Shown here in pieces: positions 30,561-38,974 of a stretch of 64,000 bases of DNA. The notes under the pieces were generated by a model. The model was not told where the DNA came from. It saw only the letters and a list, made by a program, of their open reading frames with translations, and ran no database searches. Within the stretch, counting starts at the first letter, position 1. Each line of letters opens with the position of its first letter. The position numbers were made by a program, and so were the translations under genes. Location of the stretch: NCBI GenBank assembly GCA_016199745.1, contig JACQFZ010000056.1:62001-126000 (forward strand), given 5' to 3'. Origin of the DNA: Gammaproteobacteria bacterium (GTDB taxonomy: Bacteria > Pseudomonadota > Gammaproteobacteria > Acidiferrobacterales > Sulfurifustaceae).

Positions 30561-32239
30561 GACCGAACGATGTCGGCATAAACGATTTGCTCGAACGAAC
30601 CGGTGCGTTCGAGCAATCGCAACACGCTGACACGTCGCGGTTCTCCGTCTTGCTCGATCAGCTCGAGCTCATCGCCGACACGACAGGCACCGCGCGCCAA
30701 CAATAATGTCGAAGGACGCCGCGCGACTTCAACCACTGGCAGTCGCAATCCCGGAAACCAATTTCCCGACGTACGTCCGGCGATGCGTACCGCCAATGGC
30801 GTAGCCACCGACGCCAACACTTCCACGCCGACTTCCAAGCTGCCGCTCTCGGGACTCTTGATCCAACGTATGACCGCAGCGCGCCAACGACCGATATCGC
30901 TCGGCTGTTGTACGCCCAGCAAATCACCAACGCGCAACGACGTAGCGGCATCGCCATAACGTGCGATCGACATGCCTTGCGGACTCACGTCGCGCAACTG
31001 CCACCGATCCACTCGATGATTTTCGTTAACGGGTGCCACATCGGCAGATGTGGTCCCTAATTCGGGCGCAATACCGTCGGCCTCGTCCAACTCAACAAAC
31101 GCAACATCGGGCGCTTCGGCATCGCGTATCGGCGTTTTATTTTTCGGTAATCGCGCAGCATACATGGCAAACGGCCGCTGGCCGTTGGCGTAGAAATGGA
31201 GCGCGGCCAAACCGAGCGAAACAAAGACGGTACTGCTGCGCTGCTGGCGCGCATAACGGCGCCGCGCGCTATCACCCCAGGCACGTAGCATGCGCTGCAA
31301 CAAATCGGCCCAGGTACTGTCGAGGCAATCAACGCCGAGACGAGAGGCGTCGATGTGCTCGCCCCGCTCCAGCGCACTTACCAGCTCTTGCAACGTATGC
31401 ACTAATTCGCGTGCATCGAGTAGTCGCTCGGTATCACTCGATGTTGGCGCGTCGCGTGTTAACGGAACCGGCGGCGCATCGGCGGCGAGATCGATTAAAA
31501 ATAACGCGCCGGCACCACGCTGTAGCGATACCGGCTGTACCCGCGCCTGCCGACCCCGCTGTAATAAAAATGCATGCACCTGTTGCGCGCCGTTGTGCGG
31601 CAATTGATACGGATTAACCAATCCCAACAGTAGCGCCTGCACATAACGTTCGCCGATTGTGGTCGATGCCGTCGTCGGATCACCTTCAAAGGTCAACGCC
31701 TCTTCTGCCAATTGCAACGATTCGGCAAGCCGATAGAGCTCGTGCATCTCGCGCCAAACACCGGGCGGACACGGCATATAAAGGAGATAAGATCGCCGCA
31801 ACACCTCGCTCGAATGATGCAACGCCCGCTCGATACAGCGCGCGAATCGGGCTTTTTTACCGAACAACAAGCGCGTGCGACTTAGGTCGCGCAAACAACA
31901 CTTGTAGCCGTAAGCCATCTCAATGTGGAGTTGACGAATAAACTCGGCGAGTTGGCGCTTTTTTACACTCAACGGCGGTGCCGCGTGTGCCAAATGTAAG
32001 TGCAGCCCCGCACAGACGGTGTTGACCGCCGGTTCGTACAACATCATCAACTCTAACCGCGTCTGCACCCGCAGATCGAGACGATTGATGGTATAGAGCG
32101 CTTGATAGATTTCACGGGCGGACTCGTTGCTGTTCGCCAGCGGCAATGCGTCCAGCCAAGCCTGGGCATATTTAGGATCGGTCTCGGCTACCCAGCCAGA
32201 GACACGGCGTGCAGGAACGGAGAGGACGGGACTATACAC
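30557..32239 (-). CDS. Large hypothetical protein with C-terminal PilZ-like region
   Basis: 560 aa, no full-length family recognised. Residues 1-330 look all-helical and Leu/Arg/Ala-rich, without membrane segments. At about 425-500 the pattern HRVDRWQLRDVSPQGMSI, then VGDLLGV, AAVIRWIKSP and LEVGVEVLA is like a PilZ c-di-GMP-binding barrel (D-x-S-x2-G, V-R-W). The upstream R-x3-R is loose, so binding is uncertain. Start is GTG without a clear ribosome site. Possibly part of a surface or motility signalling pathway. Confidence 0.7.
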   Translation of the reverse strand: MYSPVLSVPARRVSGWVAETDPKYAQAWLDALPLANSNESAREIYQALYTINRLDLRVQTRLELMMLYEPAVNTVCAGLHLHLAHAAPPLSVKKRQLAEFIRQLHIEMAYGYKCCLRDLSRTRLLFGKKARFARCIERALHHSSEVLRRSYLLYMPCPPGVWREMHELYRLAESLQLAEEALTFEGDPTTASTTIGERYVQALLLGLVNPYQLPHNGAQQVHAFLLQRGRQARVQPVSLQRGAGALFLIDLAADAPPVPLTRDAPTSSDTERLLDARELVHTLQELVSALERGEHIDASRLGVDCLDSTWADLLQRMLRAWGDSARRRYARQQRSSTVFVSLGLAALHFYANGQRPFAMYAARLPKNKTPIRDAEAPDVAFVELDEADGIAPELGTTSADVAPVNENHRVDRWQLRDVSPQGMSIARYGDAATSLRVGDLLGVQQPSDIGRWRAAVIRWIKSPESGSLEVGVEVLASVATPLAVRIAGRTSGNWFPGLRLPVVEVARRPSTLLLARGACRVGDELELIEQDGEPRRVSVLRLLERTGSFEQIVYADIVRS

Positions 32240-32403
32240 CGGTATTTTTCAAGCAAGACCCTGTTAGGCCGTTAGCAACGACTCTTTAATAAGTAGCCTA
32301 GCACACGGATTAAACAGTGCCGGATCCAGGGCGGATCCGGACGAATACGGCATGCATCCCCCGAATATTCCTTAATATATAAGGTAGAAAACGACGGTAT
32401 TTA

Positions 32404-34059
32404 TTACAGCCCGGCGCGCCGTTGTCCATGGTAGAGGCGCACTATCCGTAATCGGCCGTCGACCTTTTCTACATAAAAACTCAGGGAACCAGCAAACGTC
32501 TGTGGCTCCTCCTCGCCGGTACGTCGAACTTTGACGTCAAAGTTACCCCAGCCGTGCGCTTGGTTATCTTCCACTTCCCAATTGACGTGCCCCAGGCTGA
32601 TTTGGCGTACGTCCGTTGTCCGGAAAAAAGTATCGTAGTCTTGGCGTATACCTTTGCGCGTCGTTTGATCGTTGGTACGCGCATTATCAGCGAATAAGCC
32701 GACGAACTGATCAACATCACCTGCCTCGTATACCTGCGCGAAACGACGCAATAAAATCGCCAATTCTTCTTGAGTGATATTCATCAACGCCGGCCGTGCC
32801 GAGGCCGACGCCGCCGGCTTTGTCGCGGTAGGTGCAGATAGTGCAGGCTCCTCATCCTCTGCCGGAACAGGTGCCGGTGTCGGTATTGGCGCCTCTTTAG
32901 CAACTGGTGCCACCGGCGCAACTTCGACTGGCTTTTCTATCTTGGCCACCACCGGCGGCGGGGCTACGGGGGCGGCGACCTCCGGCTTTATCTCCGGGGG
33001 TTTCACGGCGGGGACCGCCGCACGGGCGGTCTCCGCCTTGGCGGTTACCGCTTTATCCGCACTATTGGTTCCCTGCCGCACCACGGTCGACGAATGGGAT
33101 TCGTCAACTTTTTCCTTGGCATTGTGCTCGCTGCTCTTCGGCGTCGACACCTCTTTCTTAGTCAACGTCGGTGGCGCTGGCGCGGGTACTTCTTGCGCCG
33201 GCGCGGCGCTCGGCAAATCAGGTGTTGCCGATACATCTGGCTCATAGGCCGTCGGCGGCGGCGCCGGCGTTGGAGCCGGCGCTTGTTCGGTAGGCGCAAC
33301 CGGCGCCGGTGGCGCAGACGTCACCAACACATCCGGCCCATTTCTATGAATATAAAGGATCAGTGCAATCGCACCGACAACAAGTATGGTCGCCGTAAGC
33401 GTGATGGCTGTGGTCGAGAGCCGCTGTAGAAAGGTACCCTGAACAACCGGCGGTGACATACGCCCGGGATGCATATCGCGCTCGGGGGAAAAACGATCCG
33501 CTTGCGATACGCGCGGGCTCGATACGTCGTGCTCGTAGGTCGTAGGTTCGGTAAATGTCGGTGGCGGTGGCGGCGGTGGTGACACCCGAGCCTTCGGCTG
33601 TCTGAAAGGTTTTTCGGTGACCTTGCGCGACGATGGAGTTGTCGCTCGAGCAACGATAGCGACATCGCTCGCTTGTGCTAATTCGTTCGGCGTCCACGGA
33701 TCGCTAGTGCGCTCATTCGCCACGCGCTCTTCTAACTCGGCGGCCAACTGCTCGATCGAGACTATGTCCCCATCGCCACCCTGGCCAGACGCTGTCGCTT
33801 TGGTCGCCGAACGCTTGACGATATCGTCCATACGCGCCAAATCGTCCAGCGCCATGTGCACTAACACGTCGGTGATTTCGCGCTCTGACTGCAGCGAGCC
33901 AAGCGACAACAACTTGTAGCAAACCTGATTTACGCCCGCTTCCGTTCCATCGGTAAAACGATAAATTTTTTCATACGCAGTGTTGCCGATGCGCACAGCC
34001 CATCCGAGCTCGCGCAAACGCCGCTCAACATACTCTTGGGTTTCTCCAGCAGTCATCAT
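32404..34059 (-). CDS. Membrane-anchored protein with C-terminal NTF2/SnoaL-like domain
   Basis: 551 aa. Cytoplasmic N-terminus with a small domain (ETQEYVERRLRELGW, residues 1-85), one membrane helix near residue 225 (TLTATILVVGAIALILYI), a long Pro/Ala/Thr/Lys-rich low-complexity stretch, and a C-terminal domain of about 125 residues (LLRRFAQVYEAGDVDQFVGLFADNA, LGHVNWEVEDNQAHGWG) that looks NTF2-like. Start at the first of two ATGs, AAGGA six bases upstream. Function unknown; the periplasmic tip could bind envelope components. Confidence 0.72.
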   Translation of the reverse strand: MMTAGETQEYVERRLRELGWAVRIGNTAYEKIYRFTDGTEAGVNQVCYKLLSLGSLQSEREITDVLVHMALDDLARMDDIVKRSATKATASGQGGDGDIVSIEQLAAELEERVANERTSDPWTPNELAQASDVAIVARATTPSSRKVTEKPFRQPKARVSPPPPPPPTFTEPTTYEHDVSSPRVSQADRFSPERDMHPGRMSPPVVQGTFLQRLSTTAITLTATILVVGAIALILYIHRNGPDVLVTSAPPAPVAPTEQAPAPTPAPPPTAYEPDVSATPDLPSAAPAQEVPAPAPPTLTKKEVSTPKSSEHNAKEKVDESHSSTVVRQGTNSADKAVTAKAETARAAVPAVKPPEIKPEVAAPVAPPPVVAKIEKPVEVAPVAPVAKEAPIPTPAPVPAEDEEPALSAPTATKPAASASARPALMNITQEELAILLRRFAQVYEAGDVDQFVGLFADNARTNDQTTRKGIRQDYDTFFRTTDVRQISLGHVNWEVEDNQAHGWGNFDVKVRRTGEEEPQTFAGSLSFYVEKVDGRLRIVRLYHGQRRAGL

Positions 34060-34525
34060 AAAACGTCCTTGCAACTAACCGTAATCAACTCGACGAAAGA
34101 TAACATAGCGATCTACCCACATCATTGCGCCGAAGCCTGACAAATCGATAACGCTCGGGCAGCCAATACGATGACAAACTCCGCACTGTGCCTTGCTTTT
34201 TCCACTAAGCCGCTCATCCGTACCCCTACTACCTCTGTCTAAATCTCATGGAAATCCCTAATTGCAAATCCATAATCAGTTCACACCAGGTCGAGCTATC
34301 TCGATGGGTCAGCGCAAGGACGGCTTAAGACGGAGCGGAGGCAAGAGGCGTACCGCGCAAAACATTCGTATAGATCGCAACGCCCTCTTCAACTTTCACT
34401 CCACGTCTCAACAATAAAGCAATTTTGCCCCTTGCTCGACCGACACACTGACAGCTCGGTAACGGAAGTGCACTCGGCCACGAGTGCCTGATCGACCGCC
34501 CGCTTTTGGGCTTGGGAGGAATACA
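34060..34525. other. 466-bp intergenic region with leader hairpin
   Basis: Divergent region between the NTF2-like gene and the lipoprotein gene. No gene-like frame is convincing. Near the right end is a perfect 7-bp hairpin, GCACTCG (34470-34476), loop GCCA, CGAGTGC (34481-34487), not followed by T, in the probable leader of the plus-strand operon. No known riboswitch pattern (a c-di-GMP aptamer was looked for) was recognised. Confidence 0.4.
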
Positions 34526-35041
34526 ATGCGATTTCTTATCGCCGACTCCAGCCGCGCACTGCGTCAGCTCGCACTAGTTTTAACAACAATATTAGTGGTG
34601 GCTTGCGGTGGGGGCTCAGAAGATACGTCTTCTCCCGCATCGTCAAACAATTCCGATAGCTCGCCATCGCCGTCACCAACACAAACTCCTGCTACTACGC
34701 CGAGCCTAACCCCGGCACCAACACCTACCCCAGATCCGACACCTACGCCGGAGCCAGCACCGACGGACATGTTGCTGCAACTTAGCTGGCAACCGAACAC
34801 CGATGTCATTGCCGGCTACCGCGTTTACTCCGGCCCAACGGTCGCTGGCGCCACAACACAGGAATCGGATCTCACCGTCACCGGCAATCCCAATTTCAAT
34901 TCGCGTGCGCCGCTGGTTACCTATTACGCCGCGCGTGACCTCAATCTTAAGACCGGCGACACCGTTTGCTTCCGGCTACGCGCTTACAACGCCGCGAATG
35001 TGCTGTCGGCGTATTCACAAGCCACGTGCGGCACCATTTGA
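34526..35041 (+). CDS. Secreted lipoprotein with Pro/Thr linker and Fn3-like domain
   Basis: 171 aa. Lipoprotein signal ending in VVACGGGSED (lipobox VAC), a Ser/Pro/Thr linker with repeated PTPTPDPTPTPEP, then a C-terminal domain of about 85 residues with a fibronectin-III-like pattern (LQLSWQPNTDVIAGYRVY, VCFRLRAYNAANVLSAYS) and two cysteines. GGGAGGA lies just before the ATG. Start of the polysaccharide locus; a surface attachment role is possible but unproven. Confidence 0.8.
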   Translation: MRFLIADSSRALRQLALVLTTILVVACGGGSEDTSSPASSNNSDSSPSPSPTQTPATTPSLTPAPTPTPDPTPTPEPAPTDMLLQLSWQPNTDVIAGYRVYSGPTVAGATTQESDLTVTGNPNFNSRAPLVTYYAARDLNLKTGDTVCFRLRAYNAANVLSAYSQATCGTI

Positions 35042-35061
35042 CTGATCAGGGAGATCTCACA

Positions 35062-35307
35062 ATGAAACGATTGACTGCACACTATCGCCTCACCGGTCGA
35101 TTCAACCTTCGCCTGACGCTGTTCGCCGTCCTATCATTCGTGGCAACGCCGCTAGCGGCAGCGTTGGCGACAAATGATATCGCCGGACAACTGCGGGTGA
35201 CGTCCACCACCATCGGTGCCGTCGAAGCCGTTGCCGCGATTATCGAGCCCACCCCACCGACAATGCCGGCGACAATATCACTGACCATGCAGCGCGTATC
35301 GTTGTAG
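35062..35307 (+). CDS. Small secreted protein of unknown function
   Basis: 81 aa with a long N-terminus and hydrophobic signal (LFAVLSFVATPLAAALA), then about 45 residues of unknown type rich in Ala, Thr and Pro. GGGAG is 11 bases ahead of the ATG. Twenty bases downstream of the lipoprotein gene, so cotranscribed. No family recognised; could also be a non-functional frame, but signal and ribosome site support it. Confidence 0.5.
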   Translation: MKRLTAHYRLTGRFNLRLTLFAVLSFVATPLAAALATNDIAGQLRVTSTTIGAVEAVAAIIEPTPPTMPATISLTMQRVSL

Positions 35308-35393
35308 TAGAACGCCGACCTCGATGAGCGCCGTACCGGCAAGCGATAAAAAATCGTTTGGCGGTCGCTCATCGGGCGAGCGGCCCGGCCGCA

Positions 35394-36626
35394 TTACCGT
35401 GGTCGCGATCTCGCTTCCGCCGGCAACGGAAACCGGTACAACGCCTCGTAGGCACTCAGCAGTTTCGGTACTTCATACTTCCACTCAAGCTCGTTCTCAA
35501 TTCGTCGGCGACCGTATGCGCCCATACGCTCGCGCTGTTCCGGTCGATCGAGCAAATAGACAATCTTCTCCGCCAAGTCGACCGCGTCGTTACCCTTAGC
35601 ATATAACGATGCTTCACGCGCTGAGAACCAACCTTCGGTCAGCTCAAATTGAACGATCGGCTTACCAAGCGCCATGTATTCCATAATCTTGTTCATGGTC
35701 GATTTATCGTTCATCTCATTAGCGACGTCCGGGTTAACGCAGACATCGGCGGTGTTGAGCATCGCCAGCATTTCTGCATCGGGTACACGGCCGGTAAAGG
35801 TAACGTACTCGGCAACATTGAGCTGCTTAGCGTACGCCCGCATGTCCTCGAGCTCAGTCCCGCCACCGACCAATCCAAACTGGACGTCGTGCCGCCCCAC
35901 GGTATGAACGAGGTACTGCACGGCACGCAACAGGATATCAATGCCTTCTTGCTTACCCATGACGCCGACATAACCGACCAAATACTGCCGACCACGCTTC
36001 AACGCCACCTCGGGCTCTTGAATACGCAAGCGTCGGAGATCCGGGCCACTACGCACGACATAGACATTCTCCGGCTCCATGTGACCGCGCTCGATGGCGA
36101 TACGCTTATACGATTCGTTCGTAGCGATCGATACGTCGGCCGTCATGAAGGTCAACCGCTCCAGGCCGCACAACAGCCGGTAAAACAAATCCCGGCGGCC
36201 GAACTTCGCCTCGTACAACTCTGGATTGATATCGTGGTGATCAAACAAAAAGCGCTTACCAAACAACTTGAACACTAGACCAATGATAAAAATCGTATCC
36301 GGTGGGTTGCAGGCATGGATAACGTCGAAACCGCGCGCAAAGAATACACGCCAGGCCAACACGAACTGCCAGAACAACGCCACCGAGTATTCGATGGCGT
36401 AGCCGAGCGCGCCGGAAGCTTCCATCGGCAACGGGTGACGATAAATGTGGATACCATCGATAACTTCGCGCGGCGTGTCGTAACCCTTCGCACGCGGGCA
36501 AATAATCGACACGTCGTAACCCGCCGCCGCTAGTGTCGTCGCTTCCTGCCAAACACGCCGATCGAACGGTACCGGCAAGTTCTCGACAATAATGAGTACC
36601 GAGCGCCGCCTACCAACAGATGCCAT
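35394..36626 (-). CDS. GT4-family glycosyltransferase
   Basis: 410 aa GT-B fold. N-terminal VPFDRRVWQEATTLAAAGY, an internal DHHDINPELY, C-terminal nucleotide-sugar region NDKSTMNKIMEYMALGKPIVQFE. Start at 36626 matches family N-termini (RRRSVLIIVENLPVPFD); earlier start codons give a non-homologous extension. Overlaps the algD end by 17 bp, so coupled to it. Confidence 0.9.
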   Translation of the reverse strand: MASVGRRRSVLIIVENLPVPFDRRVWQEATTLAAAGYDVSIICPRAKGYDTPREVIDGIHIYRHPLPMEASGALGYAIEYSVALFWQFVLAWRVFFARGFDVIHACNPPDTIFIIGLVFKLFGKRFLFDHHDINPELYEAKFGRRDLFYRLLCGLERLTFMTADVSIATNESYKRIAIERGHMEPENVYVVRSGPDLRRLRIQEPEVALKRGRQYLVGYVGVMGKQEGIDILLRAVQYLVHTVGRHDVQFGLVGGGTELEDMRAYAKQLNVAEYVTFTGRVPDAEMLAMLNTADVCVNPDVANEMNDKSTMNKIMEYMALGKPIVQFELTEGWFSAREASLYAKGNDAVDLAEKIVYLLDRPEQRERMGAYGRRRIENELEWKYEVPKLLSAYEALYRFPLPAEARSRPR

Positions 36627-37920
36627 CGTACCTGCCCTTATCGGCGTTTTCCGTGACCCGCACAAAATCGACCAATATTTGATCGTCACGTAGCTTTGCC
36701 GGTATTTGCCGAAACTCTGGATCGCCGTTACCGATGACAACGGTGTCGGCGAAATCGATCACCTGATCGAGCTCGTCGGTCATGAGGCGTGAGATATGCG
36801 GAATGCGATTGAGGATGTAATCGCGATTGGCACCGACTAAACCAGCAAGGCGCACATTTTTATCGTATAACCGTAAGTCATAGCCTTTACCGATTAACCG
36901 TTCGATCACTTCGACCACCGGACTTTCACGCAAATCGTCGGTACCTGCCTTGAAGCTGAACCCGAGTACGCCAATCTTGCGCTTGCCTTTATCGAGAATC
37001 ATGCGCAAGCCGCGCTCGATCTGACGCTCGTTGCTCGGCAAGATGGCGTTCAAAATCGGCAAGTCGAGATCAAGCGTGCGTGCTCGATACGTCAACGCGC
37101 GCACGTCCTTCGGCAGACACGAGCCGCCGAAAGCGAAGCCGGGCTTCAGGTAATACGGCGACAAGTTCAACTTGGTGTCTTTGCAAAAAATATCCATCAC
37201 CTTGTGGCCGTCGATGTTCAGCGCCTTGCAAATATTGCCGATTTCGTTGGCGAAGCCGATCTTCAACGCATGCCAAACGTTGTCGGTATACTTCACCATC
37301 TCCGCCGTTTCGATGTTCGTCTGAATCAACGGCGCGTCGATGTCGCGGTAGAGCTGCGCCACAACCTCGCCACTGCGCTCGTCGGTCGTACCAATGACAG
37401 TCTTGGGCGGATGATAAAAATCGTGTACCGCCGTCCCTTCGCGCAGGAATTCCGGGTTGATACAAACGCCGAAGTCGGTACCGGCGCGTTTGCGCGATGC
37501 CTCTTCGAGCGCCGGGATAACGACGTTGCGCATCGAACCCGGCAGCATGGTGCTGCGCACAACGACGATATGGAAGCCGCCTTTGTGCCGCAGCTCGACG
37601 CCAATTTCGTCGCATACACGCCGCACGTAGCTAAGGTCGAGGCCGCCATTGAGCTGGCTCGGCGTACCGACGCATATAATCGATAAATCGGTACCACGAA
37701 TCGCCTGGGCGACATCGCTGGTAGCGCGCAGGCGCTTGTCGCGCACCGCTTGTTCAATCAAGGCGCCGATGTCTTTCTCAATAATCGGCGACCGCCCTTC
37801 GTTGATAAGCTCGACCTTTGCACGTGTCGGGTCGACGCCGATCACCTCGTGACCGTTCTTTGTAAAGCAACCGGCCGAGACCGCACCGACGTAACCTAAG
37901 CCAAAAATACTAATTCGCAT
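36610..37920 (-). CDS. algD: GDP-mannose 6-dehydrogenase (AlgD type)
   Basis: 436 aa. Oxidises GDP-mannose to GDP-mannuronate with NAD+. Rossmann MRISIFGLGYVGAVSAGC, catalytic cysteine in FAFGGSCLPKDVRALTYRA, C-terminal EGICW-like YDGICW. The similarity to AlgD extends over the whole length, better than to UDP-glucose dehydrogenase. No alg8, alg44 or algG is nearby, so the product uronate probably goes into another polysaccharide. Followed by a coupled GT4. Confidence 0.88.
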   Translation of the reverse strand: MRISIFGLGYVGAVSAGCFTKNGHEVIGVDPTRAKVELINEGRSPIIEKDIGALIEQAVRDKRLRATSDVAQAIRGTDLSIICVGTPSQLNGGLDLSYVRRVCDEIGVELRHKGGFHIVVVRSTMLPGSMRNVVIPALEEASRKRAGTDFGVCINPEFLREGTAVHDFYHPPKTVIGTTDERSGEVVAQLYRDIDAPLIQTNIETAEMVKYTDNVWHALKIGFANEIGNICKALNIDGHKVMDIFCKDTKLNLSPYYLKPGFAFGGSCLPKDVRALTYRARTLDLDLPILNAILPSNERQIERGLRMILDKGKRKIGVLGFSFKAGTDDLRESPVVEVIERLIGKGYDLRLYDKNVRLAGLVGANRDYILNRIPHISRLMTDELDQVIDFADTVVIGNGDPEFRQIPAKLRDDQILVDFVRVTENADKGRYDGICW

Positions 37921-38274
37921 GTCGCAATTCCCTTAAACGCGTTGCTGCTACTCCTCGGCGGACCTCACAACTCCATCACCCCTCGGGGCCGACATGACAC
38001 CGATACTCGGCAATATCGTCATTTCGATGGAAGACCGTGGAAACAACAGAAGAGACAAGCTGCGCAACACAATGCACCAAATCTTATATTCATGACCTGC
38101 TCTAATTTTTGCTTTTTAGTAATCGACAGCATAAGGGAAAATAACGCGCGGATAGAGACGACAGAGAGTGTGGGGAAAAAACCCTACTGACCGCAAGAAA
38201 CAAAGAAATACGGTGCTTGCCACCGTAATGACAAGCGCGCGGTGATAACGACTAAGGGAAACTCCTTATATAGT
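37921..38274. other. 354-bp gap upstream of algD
   Basis: Leader of the algD-GT4 operon on the minus strand. AT-rich in the middle (for example TTCCCTTATGCTGTCG). No convincing gene; small frames here lack ribosome sites. A hairpin at 38210-38226 ends the upstream gene. Confidence 0.4.
38210..38226 (-). terminator. Possible terminator after the 38275 methyltransferase
   Basis: ACGGTG (38210-38215), five-base loop, CACCGT (38221-38226), followed on the minus strand by ATTTCTTTGTTTC, a T-rich but interrupted tail. It is about 50 bases beyond the methyltransferase stop. Confidence 0.4.
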
Positions 38275-38961
38275 TCAGGATTTGATCGCCATAATTGATT
38301 TCGATAGCCCCATGAAACGCTCGCGTCGAATCTCGGCATCGGGGAACAACTCGCGCATATCACTGGTTCCGAGTAAATTCCAAGCGGGCGTAGTCCGCTT
38401 TATCCAATAGCGGTTGCTCAGCGCCAGCACTTTGAGTTGCATCGAGCGCGGCAAATAACCTACGAATGGCAACCACGTATGGCTTTCGACCGGAAACCAC
38501 TTGTCCGGTGTCTGCACATAGTATTGCTTGCCGAGCCGGCGTATCTCATTAGCGAATTGGCGCTGGCGCCGATGCGCGCGCTTTTGAAATTCTTGGCCGT
38601 CGTGCATGGCCCAGACCTCCGATTTAGGCACCGTGACGTGCTCGATTACGGACGAGCAATACACGATATCGAAGAACCGATCCTCGAACGGCAACCGACC
38701 GGATTCCGGCATTTCCACCGGCACGAAACCGAAGCGTCGGTGTCCTTCCTCCAGACGTCCGAGATCGGAATCGGCGATATAGACGTTATTCGGTTGCGCG
38801 CCGGTGCCGGCCAACATCGCCGCCACCGCCGAACCGTCTTCCGAACCGATATCGAGAATACGTGTCGTCGAGCTGAGCGTGAACGCTTCGCGAAAAACGC
38901 TAGCGCGCTTAGCGCGCGCCTGCCGCCGCGCGGCCTGCACCATTGACTGTACAGCGCTCAT
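38275..38961 (-). CDS. SAM-dependent methyltransferase (class I)
   Basis: 228 aa. SAM-binding motif I RILDIGSEDGSAVAAML, then SDLGRLEEGHRRFGF and a FFDIVYCSSVIEHV motif. Start at 38961 with GGAGG upstream. Thirteen bases after the heparinase-like gene, same operon. Likely methylates a sugar or other precursor; target unknown. Confidence 0.85.
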   Translation of the reverse strand: MSAVQSMVQAARRQARAKRASVFREAFTLSSTTRILDIGSEDGSAVAAMLAGTGAQPNNVYIADSDLGRLEEGHRRFGFVPVEMPESGRLPFEDRFFDIVYCSSVIEHVTVPKSEVWAMHDGQEFQKRAHRRQRQFANEIRRLGKQYYVQTPDKWFPVESHTWLPFVGYLPRSMQLKVLALSNRYWIKRTTPAWNLLGTSDMRELFPDAEIRRERFMGLSKSIMAIKS

Positions 38962-38974
38962 TCCATCCTCCAAT

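Noticed and set aside
34440-34525. Possible c-di-GMP or other riboswitch in the lipoprotein leader
   Set aside because: Only a simple 7-bp hairpin is seen; the conserved GEMM aptamer bases are not present.
37942-38190. 82-residue plus-strand frame upstream of algD
   Set aside because: No ribosome site, no hydrophobic or family pattern, odd composition; likely chance in the leader.
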